From Bugula neritina (lineage: Eukaryota > Bryozoa > Gymnolaemata > Cheilostomatida > Bugulidae), in NCBI GenBank assembly GCA_964035545.1, contig OZ037765.1, positions 10,534,698 to 10,598,697 of the forward strand: DNA of 64,000 nucleotides, in the 5' to 3' direction. A program made the translations under genes and the position numbers. Positions 11,242 to 23,100 of the stretch are shown here, piece by piece. Below the pieces are notes generated by a model. That model ran no database searches, was not told the origin of the DNA, and saw only the letters and a program-made list of their open reading frames with translations. Numbering within the stretch: position 1 is the stretch's first letter; each line of letters begins with the position of its first letter.

Positions 11242-13309
11242 ATGGCAAAGAGACAAGTTCTTGATAGAAAGAGCAAGGCAGCTGCTCCACTTGCTGTGAA
11301 AGCTGAAGATAAATTAGCATCGAGGCGTCCTAAACGTGTACTGTATTACCTACTGTAGAATTATAGCGTAATAGTAATTTATGTCAAGTTTGCAATTTCT
11401 AAAATTTGTTGGTTGGTTTTAAGTTAACTAGTTTTTTAGTGATTGAACACTCTTATTACTTTCAGGCACCTAAAGTAATCTTCGACCCAATAACATTTGA
11501 AGAAGATGCGCAGCTAAAAATAGCCATTCACTTATCTTTGAAGGCGCAAAAGGAAACAGAGGTGAATAAATTAAAGGTTTAAAATGTTTACTTGAAAAAA
11601 TACTGTGATGCTACAACACATTAAATATTAAAATATGATACAATTGTGAATTGTGGCTGTTGAAATTTCTCAATGACTTCATCCAAATAATAATAGCGAA
11701 ACTGTAATAGTGAAGAGTAATAATAATGTAAAATAATAAAATCTGGTAATAATGGTAGTGATAAAAAAGATGATAATAAAAGATAATAATTTGTTATGAC
11801 AAAATTTATTAGGTAATGAAAATATTATGTCTAATGATGTCCCCAAATCTTTTATATGTAAATTATGTTAATTCAACTATTATCACACCAGATATGCAAG
11901 TTTAAATTTATCCTATGCTGATATATACGCATGATATTATTTATATGTTATTATAGGAAGATGTAAAAAGTTGTGCCATCAAAAAAGACACAGTACCTGC
12001 AACTAAGAACTTGATATCGGAGCAAAAGCCGTCAGTTTCTGATTCATCTGGTGTGGGCAATACTAACAAGCCACAAAGAAGCAGCTGTAAAAGGCAGAAC
12101 TCCTCAAGTTCCAAGTAATTTTCACCACCACACCCTATAAATTGGAAAGCTTCACCATTGAATTAAAGCTCTCGGACTAGGCTGGTTTTTTGCAGTTAAT
12201 CTTCACTGGTGCTCATTTTATTGTGTTTGCAATTATACACTCTACCATCAAGAATACAAACAACTCAAAAGTACATAGACGTAACTTGAACTTTTAAAAA
12301 ACTTACTTTTTTGCAATACATCATAACCTGTCCATTAGCATATGTTTTTGCCAAGTGTTCTTTTTTTTATTTTTCATATTTAAGGATCAATTACTAAATT
12401 TGTTAATGAATTTAGGTCTCGATCGAAAAAGATAAAAACAGAAAACACTCAGTCAATTAATGTAAAAACAGAGCCTATAGAAAATTGCAGCACTGATACT
12501 TGTCCAAGGTATGTATTAATATTAATATTAGTAATGCTCTCGGATCTCAACAATGAGTCATTAATAAGCTTATGGTATGTTGCTAAAGTAAAATGGAAAT
12601 TATTATTTGCTGTGTGATAAAATATTGCTCATTCAATGCAAAATCAATTTAACATATATAAATGTTTAAGTATAATTTTAATTTATGTTCTATGAATTAT
12701 TTTAATGTGTAACATGACCACCTTAGCAGTAACTTATAAGATGGGTTGTACGTGCTGCAATTTTGTAAACAAACTAGATTTTCTCTGAGAATATGTTTTG
12801 CAATATTTAGTATTAGTTGTACAAGCAATGGAGAATTCATGTTAGCTCTAAATCTGTCAAGTAAGCATGTGGCATAAGAATGAGTGCTAAGACTTTATAT
12901 GGCATAAAAACCAGTTACATGTTTCAAGTTCAACTCAATTTTGCACCATAACGTTATGATTGAATGTGGTGCTGAAAGTCTATAGTTACTGGCTTGGTTT
13001 GAAGCCAGTTGTGAATGCTCCATCATCAATCAACTGGTTGTTACGGAAGTTGATGCTTTCTTCAAATCAATTCATAAGCTTGCTTGTGCCAACAGGATTC
13101 CTGCGAAAAAAGTAAAAGTTGAAAAGTTGGACAAGGCTAAAACAGAATCAGCTGATATCCCTAGCACCACCAGTTTCATAAATTACATTCTTGAGAAACA
13201 CTCCAACAATAAAAATATGAAGCTTGCAAAATTATTCCAGCACTTTGATTCTGAAACACCATTAGTTAACGCACAAACTTCAAGTTCTCCCCTCACTGCG
13301 GATGACTAA
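11242..13309 (+). CDS. Uncharacterised small nuclear-type protein with one ubiquitin-interacting motif (UIM)
   Basis: Five exons join in phase: 11242-11337, 11466-11561, 11957-12114, 12416-12508, 13096-13309 (657 nt, 218 aa). Residues 44-62, 'EEDAQLKIAIHLSLKAQKE', fit the UIM pattern: an acidic patch, then hydrophobic-x-x-Ala-x-x-x-Ser with Ala52 and Ser56. The N-terminus is basic (MAKRQVLDRKSK; SRRPKRAPK). Clusters SKSRSKKIK and PAKKVKVEKLDK resemble nuclear localisation signals. VKTE, IKTE and VKVE fit the SUMO acceptor pattern (hydrophobic-K-x-E). The C-terminus 'TSFINYILEKHSNNKNMKLA' may form a short helix. Family knowledge suggests a nuclear ubiquitin/SUMO reader role, but this is inference and I do not recognise the gene. 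The start ATG is the first in frame and opens exon 1. The first donor (CGT|GTACTG) is weak. Convergent with FMNL, 827 bp stop to stop. Confidence 0.75.
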
Positions 13310-13639
13310 TCATTTTAAGCCAAAGTTAAATTCAACTGATCAACTTGCAAAGATACATCCGATAGCAACATTTTGGCAGCTAGATATTTTATATTTTTGT
13401 TGTACGTCATCATATTTTATTTGTGCATTAGTTTTATAGATTAGACTATATTTTTTATGCAAAGTTATATAGTTGTTTGATTTGAGTTTGTCAATTATAG
13501 CAGTTCATTCAATTTTGTGCTAATACTATTTGTTCATAAAACACTTTTATTTACTTTTAACTAACAAAAACTGAAGTCTGAACTATCAAGTCAGCCGCTT
13601 CAACCTCATCTATTATCAAACTGCATTCAAATGTGACAT

Positions 13640-13645
13640 TTTATT
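13640..13645 (-). terminator. Candidate poly(A) signal for FMNL
   Basis: AATAAA on the minus strand (TTTATT on plus), about 490 nt past the FMNL stop codon. It is the first such hexamer I found downstream of that stop. Confidence 0.35.
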
Positions 13646-13683
13646 GTATTTTTTATCAGCAACATATTGGTATTAGTATTAAT

Positions 13684-13689
13684 AATAAA
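13684..13689 (+). terminator. Candidate poly(A) signal for the UIM protein gene
   Basis: AATAAA about 375 nt past the stop codon. A second copy is at 13841-13846. If these and the opposite signal at 13640 are used, the two convergent 3' UTRs overlap. Confidence 0.35.
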
Positions 13690-14135
13690 ACTATTGGCTA
13701 TTATAAAATGAGAACAATGCAGTTATTGGAGAGAATGACAGGCTAAGTGGACATACTGTAAAATAATTGGTGACTTAGAAAAATATAATATGATGTGACA
13801 TAATAATTTTCATTGATTGCACATAATAGTATATTCAAAAAATAAAAATTTGGAAAGAAGTAACTTGCATCACTTGTGCAGGCAGTACAATCATAAATAT
13901 ATCATCATTAAATGTGAAGGGTAATACTAAAACTACTAACTGCTGCGATAACAAGTTTTATGCTTTAAGTAATATCACCAGAAGAACAGAAACTTCACAA
14001 TTTACACAAAATTAACATTGTCTCAATAATGTACTTTACTTGTGAATAAATAGCTGAGAAAAGGCACAGCCAGCTACAAAAATGCATACTAAATAGAAAG
14101 TTGCATAACATTTTGTAAGAGTTTCTCTAATAAGT

Positions 14136-17100
14136 TTACACGTGTTCAGCAGCAGATATTGCAGGAACCAAATTATTTCCTGTTCTCTTTTGGCTGCGAC
14201 GAGCTCCATCAGATCTTATGTACGGCTTGGTCTTGAGATCTGTAGAAAGTGAGGAATATAGTGATTGAATTTCTGAACTGATTTAGTTTTAAGCAGGACT
14301 GCAAAATTACAGCAGGTAATTTTTGTATAAATTTCTAGGCTATAACCTATATACAACAGTGGAGTTGCATGCCCAAGCAAATCAATTTCATAAATTTGTG
14401 AGACCATCTTTCTAATTGATTTACTAGCTCAGCGTACCTAATTTTACATTGCAATGTGGTAGAGAATGGGATTAACAACAATCATCATTAGAACTTATGG
14501 TTAATTGAGATTTAGTCACATGGCTTTTGCTGTAAGGGTTGCTTATAAACTACATCTCCATGCTTCGAATTAATATAGTGACATATAGTGAAAGGCAACT
14601 CCTCTAATGTTTTTATTGAACCTTACACTGTGTGTGTACTGAATGGTTATAATAACAAAGGCTATAATTAAAATTATTATCTATGGTCATTTAGTACATT
14701 TGTAGCAAATTACTTAAAAATGATAACTTTTGCTAAATGCTTTTGGGAGCGACTGGTAAACTGATGATTATAATATCATAGATGACATAACAATAAATAT
14801 TAGGTTTTATTTCACAACTTGTTAGTCAGCTCAAATTTGTATTTAAATGTTATTGCTGTAGATTGAAAATTATTTCTATTGCATTCGAAAACAGTCAGCT
14901 TTTGATTTCCTGTGTTCAATATTACAGCTGGCAGTAGATTTTATTTTGATACTTTAATGTTTTGCCACTCAGAAATATGTATGTTTTGTGTTGCACAGTT
15001 TTAAATCATTAAACATAGTGTGTAATAAAAACCAGCATCTGTGTTCAGTGAATTAGATAGACCTGAGATGAACTGAGCTAATGCATCAATTGGAGACATG
15101 AATTTTTGAAATATTTCCCGTAAACAACCAACTTGGCAGGGCATGCAACTCCAAGATTGTGTTCAAGTTGTAGCTAAGAAGATATTTTTCAACTACAACT
15201 ATGGCAAACAGTTACTTGGTCAACCAATTGAAGCTTTAGCTAAAGATTTAGAGCTTAGGTTTGACCAAAATGACTAGATTCCAATGCAACCAAATAAGTC
15301 TTGCATTAATTAAGCGTGTGATCAAAAGACCAAAATTATTAATACAAATACTTGGTTGTACTGAAAATAAGAAATTTGTCCCACCCTATCTATCGTGAAC
15401 TATATTATACTCACTAGATAAAATATCTTCCAATGCCCCATGATAAATTTCTTCTTTGCCTATTTTCTGGCTATCGTCTCTACCCTTCAAAGTTGTCTTC
15501 AATTCAGAAAGCAAAGCTGCACCTTTTTCAACAGGTTTCTTTTTCTCTTCCTGCTTCTTTGTTCTTTCCATCTCAACCATCCTTAGCTGCTCCCGCTTTA
15601 CATTGTCCTTTCAAAATGAGAAAACGTTGCAAGCAATGCAAAATAGAACTTAATTTAATAAAAATATTTTCTTTTAAATGGAAGCATAGGCTACCTCTGC
15701 CGCCTTCTTATATGACGAGATAAACCTCAAGAAGGTTCCAAAGAATGTCTGTGGAGAAGTTTGACTCGGCTGTTCACCATAATATGTCACAGCTTTCTCG
15801 TATGCCTCTTTGGCCTCTTCAAACTCCTTCTTTATTGAGTGGATTGTGCCTTCAGTGCGGTCAATGAATTCACCCAATACTGTAGCGGCTCGTGTTAAAA
15901 TATTCTTAGCAGATCTAAAGTCAAAAACAACAACATGATTCATACACAATAACCATGACAACAGGCATAAACAAAGCGCTTCAATATGTTATCTAAACAA
16001 GCTGCAAATATAATATTTCGAGCAGTTGACACAGCAGAACCTTGTCACAGTAAATCCAAATACAAAACAGATAATATACACTCCAGCAACAAGCAAACTC
16101 GTTTAATTATTTGTAAAGTCATTTCTTACAATTTTTTAAAGTCAAAGTATAAATTTTACTGTATCAGTGCATTACATAATAGTTTGAATAACGGCAAAAC
16201 ATTTTTGCAAGTTTAAACTAGTTTTACATTTATGTTTTAACAAATTTATTTCAATATTTAATTAAAGATGAGCTAATTTAAATGCAATACATTTGTGTTA
16301 TACAGTTTAAACATGGAACCAAGAAAAATTAGATGACAAGCATTTACTTAATGAAATTAAAATCTGCTTTTAATTTTCATTTCCGCCTTTGAATATACAT
16401 TTCTGTTTTAAATCAATACTATCCGATTTTAAAAAGAGATGCAAATACTTTTAGCTCAAGTGAGACGGGTTAGCTAACTAATTTCAATTGTTGAAATTGT
16501 TAGTAAAATTTAACATAAACACCCCAAAAATAGAGATATAGAAATATTTATGCATTTCAACTATTCAGCATAAAAGCAATGCACCATCATTTTATTTTAA
16601 AGCACTACACTTGATGTTACAAAATGCATTTCTGTTTGCTTTTTTTAAGCACATTTAGGTATAATGTAAGTGAAGCTAATCAAATTGTTGGTATATAATA
16701 TATCTCAACTATATCAACAAAATACAATAACATCTACCTAGTTTGATATTCCTTAGTAACGAGGGCCATGCCTTTCTCAAGCTCAGCAATGTCGGCTTGT
16801 AACTGATCAACAGCTATAGATGACGCCTTATCTAAGGAAATCAGATCTTTGGGAAAAGATTCTACTTGAGGATACTTTGCCTACAATGAGTCCACTGATG
16901 CTGTATCACACAGCCAATCATATTGAAGCAAAGTAAGACCCTCCACACTCCAGCTTTTAAAAACACAGGTAAAAAATTGCGAAGAACTAAAACATGTAGG
17001 GTATATTTACCAAACAGTTTCAACACAACACACTCTTTGTCACTCCCATTGAACTTTAACAACTAATTAAAAATATAGTACATGCAAATTTAAAAATCAA

Positions 17101-20100
17101 CAATCTAGAGAGTGGCTTAAAATAATGTGGTATCTTACGGCGACAGTGGCAGCTATGTAATGCAGTAGGGATTGCTTTTTGTCACTTGTCTTGACATGTT
17201 CAAGGGCATCTAAACTTTGCAGTTTAAACCCGAATGCCCCACCTTGTCTTTGGCTGTTAATATAGTTGCCATAAGCAAGAATAATCTACAAGACAAAATT
17301 TCAAACATCATATAAAACCATATAAAAGAGTTGTTCAACTAAATATTTATACCTTACTTAAACTTTAGAATGCGTCTTGATAATGCATTCCTTCTTACCT
17401 CTAACATTCTCTTTATTTTTTCTGAACTCATCAAAGATTTGGAAGCTGCCTTCAACGCACATGCTTGCTAAAATTACACAGAATGATTATAATTAAACCA
17501 TTGGTGATATATTCCACATCACCATATGATGAAATAGAAACCTCATTTCCTATATAACTTGTTAAACTTATGAGTAAACTAAATATAAACTCAGCCAGTA
17601 AGCTGGTGAAACAGTACTGCAGACTACAAAGCTATAAATGTGTACAAGACTGGGACTTACCGGCTCAATGTGTTTCACATTATCATTAAAGCAGCCAATG
17701 AAGAGCATAATGGAAAGTTTCTGTTGCAATTTCTCAATGCTGCTCAACTACAAACATAATCAAGGGAAATAAGCAATGAAGTATAAGTTACACATGATGA
17801 GACTAACTTCTCCATAACGAGTACAAAATGTCTATTAGGTACATTGCAATTTCCAAATATGAAATTATTTGCTTGTGAGACACTGGAATAAGAAAACTAA
17901 TTGATTACTAGCATGTAGAATAGAAAATAAATAGAAAGATAAATCCAGAGCTATACTAAAAGGAACTGTAGATGAAGGAAATCGTTAACAGTTGAACTGA
18001 TTTACAAAAGTCAAAAGATAAATTCATTGTTATATTAAATTGAAATATAAATGAAAGAATCCGTATAGAGTTGGATTCATTCACCAAAAATAATCCAATA
18101 CTTTAACAATTGCTAATATAGAATTGAAAAGAATCCCAAATTGACTCATAAAAACTCTGGCTACTTGCCTGCAGCATGAAACGATCTGCAGGGGAGAGAG
18201 CAGTGGGGGACTTATCAGAAGATTCATATTGACGAAAAGCTTTGATCTCCTGTTCGTTTGGCACAATGTGTGAAAGTAGGTCAACGTTCTCTATGGTGAG
18301 GAGGGACACGTCCAATGAAGTGATAGCACCAAATATTTGCTCATCTGTTAGAGTTATCTTCTTTCGAGCTGCAAGAGTAAAAAAATGTTGGGAATAATTC
18401 TATAACCAAAGGACAACTTCAATTTACAAGTACATCCCCAGGGCAACAGGCTAATCAATTAGTACCACCTATAGTTGTTACATCACATCTTTAAAAGACT
18501 CTAAAATGGTATTATTGGTAAAGCCTTGTGTAACGCAATAGATTAAGTTGACATCACAATATTTAGTTGAGTGATCTATATGCACAGAGGATGTACAGAA
18601 CTGAAGTCATCAACATTTTGTAAGATGGGGTTAATAAACCCTTGACCTGTTTGTTAAACACGCATCCAATTACCAGTGTCAATTATTAAACCAATCTATA
18701 CAGCTACAAAATGATGAAATAATTACCAATAGCAACATTTCTATTTCGATTAGCGTCCATAAGTGAGAACTCCTGTTTCTTAGTCTGTTTACGTCCATGA
18801 CCTGGAGAGCTTTTACCATCAACTTTGTCAATGTTAACCCGACTGATTCCAAGTTTGAAATCATCTTCAAATTGCACAAAGTCAAGTTGCTGTGAAAAGA
18901 AAAGAAAAGTACTATTTTAAATATTATGTAATTATTGCAAAAAGAGTCCCATTTAAAATGGTTCCCAACCATTCTGACTAAGTTAGACACTAACTGCATG
19001 AGAAATATTTTTGCTGCATGTATGTATCAATTATTCCGTATGTTCATACCTTATGAATATTTTCATCATCAATTTCAGAAAAGATGGTGCCTTTCACCTG
19101 TCCAGGCTTGAGAGCGACCCAGTTTAGGGTTGGTAGCTTGTATTTAGTCTTAATTTTTCGTTTTCCTAAAAACAACTTTAGACAATTATGTATAGTCCAG
19201 CATTCCATATCTGAGTAAAAATATCTGCCTTGTAAACCTATAAGCTGCATACCTGTTGAAACAACACATAGAATGCCAAACTCTATCCAAACCGGTTTCA
19301 GTGAGATACTAACCTGCTGGAGTACCCATCCCGGGCGGAGGGGGTGGCGGTGGTCCAGCTCCGAAGAGAGGAGGGGGTGGTGGAGCGCCTCCTAAAAGTG
19401 GAGGTGGTGGAGGTATGCCTGCTGGCGGAGGGGGTGGTGGTGGTATGACACCAGGGGGTGGGGGTGGAGGTGGTGGAGGTGGTGGAATAGACGCAGGAGG
19501 AGGCGGTGGCGGAGGCGCAGGTGGTGGCGGAACAGAAACTTCTATAACTGGTGCCGTAGAACCGTTAACTAAATTCTGTTGGACGGTTGCAGCAGATGAA
19601 CTCGTATTTTTCAAAGTAGATGCCGAGTGGGCAGCAGCAACCAACTCTTTTTTGTGCTGCTGTAACTCTTCGATAGTCAACTTCATTTGTTCTAATTCTG
19701 ATAGACTAGTCTTTAGTTTACTGTCTTGTTCACCGAGGGACTTCGTCAGCTGGTCAATAGATTCATCTCGCTGTTTTACTGAGCTCTACAGAAGATATTG
19801 AGCCAGATGTTGTTTCATATCAGCACAACGTTATGTCGTAGTGAAAACTCTGCAATTGTAACTGTATAGAGAAAACGATTGCACTCCCTTACAAACAATC
19901 AAGAGTTACTACACTAGCGTACAAGATACCTCTAGTTACTACACCAGCATACGATATACCTCTAGTTACTACACCAGCATACGATATACCTCTAGTTACT
20001 ACACCAGCATACAATATACCTCTAGTTACTACACCAGCATACCTGAAGTAATTTGACTTCAGCTGACATAGCTCTGAGCTCCACCTCAGTTTCCTGCAGC

Positions 20101-23100
20101 TGCTCGTTGGTGTGTGACAGCTCATCCCGCACCGTAGTCAGCTGCTCCACTGCTGCCAGCTTCAAGTCAGCTTCTTCAATAAGCAGACCCACGTCAATGA
20201 AGTTATCTCTATACGCGTTTACCTGCAATATCACACACACACAGATAAAGACAATAAATACAATTTTCATAGGCATGATAACTCTACATGTCACTTTTTA
20301 TTCCGATCAACTTTTACTGCTCAATAATAACTCTAAATGTTGTTTCCGGTATACGCATAGTTTTGTATTTCTATCAACTTTTGATACTTAAAGACATTTA
20401 CAATATATTCTCATATTGACCTGCTTGATCAGGCGTTCACTCTCATAGTCCTTGAGAGTTTCCAGAAACTCATCAAGGCCAAGAGATGTCAGTTCATACT
20501 GCAGATGTGCTCGGTATGTGGCATTCTCAACTGAGTTTACTATGATATTCCAAAACTGTGTGCACGCCACCATAAACTCTACAAATATGAAAATAGCCGA
20601 GTCAACATGTTTAAACTTATGATGTATATACTATTTCTTCAACAAATATCAATATTACAAAGTCGAAAAATAGCCCGTGAGCAACGAACCGATGTGAAAA
20701 TCGTCGTCCTTATAGTAGTTGAACAGAGTTTCGAATCTTTTAAATTCACCAGTAACAGTTTTAAAGTTGTTGAAAGCTCGAAGTATGATTTCATGGCCAC
20801 CGCTCACAAAGCACACTGCAGCTAGCAGCTCAAGCACTAGTGTTCTAGTTCTGGAAAAAATTAAACAATCGAAAATTCATTAAACATTGTAGGAGACGAT
20901 GAAAGGTATACTTGAAAGTGGTATATTTGTTAGCAAAACCTGCCGTGATAATCTATAGAAGAAAAGCAAAAGTAATTAGAATTGAAGTAATGCTGATGAA
21001 AATCTTAAAAATAAAACAGCAACAGGGTAAACAATAAGTGAATCTAAGTCTAAATGAGACATCAAAAACTTAGGAACAGAAATTATCTTACTGAAAAATA
21101 TATGCATATAGTATATGCAATACAAAAGTTATTGCAAAAAACTAACACTTTGAGCTAGTTCAATTTTTCAGTTATTGCAAAGAAAGAATATTTGAGGCCC
21201 AAGCATTTACATTACATTTAAGTTGGATTAACTCACCGAACACTTTTATGTTTGAGTGCAAGTGCGACAATGTTCATAGCGTCAGGGTGAGCGATGACAA
21301 CATTGAATCCTTTCTGGTGATTCATAATAGCGCGCAGACACATAATGCACACATGCACGTCATCAAACGCATCTCCGATCTACAATACAACACCATGTAT
21401 AGAGACAGCCAATAGGAACTCAGTATTCCTGTGCAAAATATTATTCAGATGTCAGCAAACTGTGCGAGGAATCGTAGACTTAGGTCTGGCAGCACTACCT
21501 GCAGCTCAGAAGGTAAAAAATAAGCAAGAAACTGGTCAGCACTTTAGAAGTGATATGAAAAACGGAGAGGGTCGGCTTATACGCGCCACACTCACAGCAC
21601 ATAGCGTTAGTGTTAACACTGGAAACACAGCTAAACTTATTATCACTCTTTCTATAAACGCTTTCAGTGAATTTAGCCAAGTGGATGGCATTGTGTAAGC
21701 AGTAACGGATGAAATGCACTAAGCAGTGACTATTAGTTGCTATACTCTACCCATTTGGATTTTTGATGATGGTGATGATGAAATACTCGAGTTTTCTTAT
21801 GACTAACTCGAGTTACTCTGCCCTAAACAAATGCTTATAAACATGTAAAAAACAATAGTCATAAATTGTGAAGTTATCAGCCATAGGGAAGATAATTCCC
21901 AAAGTTTATTTTTACACTACACACATTATGCAAAGGATACGAATAGCAACTGGTAAACCAATTAATAATCCATCAAGAATTAGTGAGCTTGAACAATTTA
22001 ATTTTAGCTTGAATCTATGTGTGTATAAAGAAATCTATTGGGGAGGGAGCATAACTCTGGAACAGTTTCCTGCTCAGGTTTTCTTAAATAATGGCAAATG
22101 GAATCTGGAACCATTTTCATATTGAGTTACACATAAAAGGATACTTGACAAGTTTTAGAAACTCTAAAGTATTCAAACCTCACTCAACAGTTCACACAAT
22201 GATATTTGTTTACATGGACCGAACCTTTCTTGATCGGAGCTTCTTACTGGTTGGTCGTTTACTGAGGGGCATAGAGCTGGTTCGCTTCACCCTGGCGTCC
22301 ATTCCCAGGGACATATTCATGCTTAGATTGCCATGTGCCAGATTATTTGACAGCGACTTTGACTTCATCTTGGACTGTGCAACATAATCTGCACTGTTCT
22401 CGCCACCTAACTTCATGCTGAAATAATGCTCAGACATAAAACAAACCACCGCAATAAACTTTCAAGTAGAAAAAGATAACAGCCAGTGAAGAGGAAGGTT
22501 TAGAATAGCATTACTATTTGCACTAGACTTTACACAGCGATATCTATCACAAACATGCACATTCACATTATACAACAGACAGGAGTTTGATAAGAAATCA
22601 AGTAAAGGTCAAATTAGGAGTTGTGTTCTCTCCGCTAGAGTAAAGTATTACATGTCTGGTTAGAGACAGAGTGAGAGTTGCAAGCAGGTGATAATCACTA
22701 TACACATAGAAAAGCATGTGTTATAAGCCAGTTGAGAAAATAACAGAAACTGCACCACCTAGACTATACTAAAAATAAATGCTTACAGTAAACTTTCAAT
22801 AAAAATTCTTGTTTTGCAGTACATATTATGGACTGAATTTGGCAGAAGGTAAAATACAATTGAATTTTGATTGTTATTGAATGCAGAAAAATTCCTTACA
22901 GTTTTGAAGGAATTGGTTACTGTATTACTGAGTTAGTATAAGAGTTGCAGTCCCTGAAAGTAAAGTGCATACATACATAAGTTAAGGGTACATGTATACA
23001 AATGCATCATTGGTTAGTAATTTCCAAATATTAAACTCGTAAATATGAAGGTTATATTCTAAACACATAGGCTATGAGCAGGTGGGTTACCAACAAACCT

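Noticed and set aside
19415-19801. Gly-rich 128-aa frame (+)
   Set aside because: Antisense shadow of the FMNL FH1 poly-proline exon.
19901-20042. CRISPR-like array of 30-bp repeats
   Set aside because: The copies are directly adjacent with no spacers, in an animal intron. It is a minisatellite.
19889-20125. ORF with 10-residue repeats ([10 protein letters not shown])
   Set aside because: The 30-bp unit keeps any frame open. This frame is not the one used by FMNL exon 10, which stops seven codons past its donor.
20912-20952. Small cassette exon between FMNL exons 7 and 8
   Set aside because: It has AG and GT borders (TATAG before, GTATAC after) but is 41 nt long, so it breaks the frame. 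Exons 7 and 8 already join perfectly against the family sequence.
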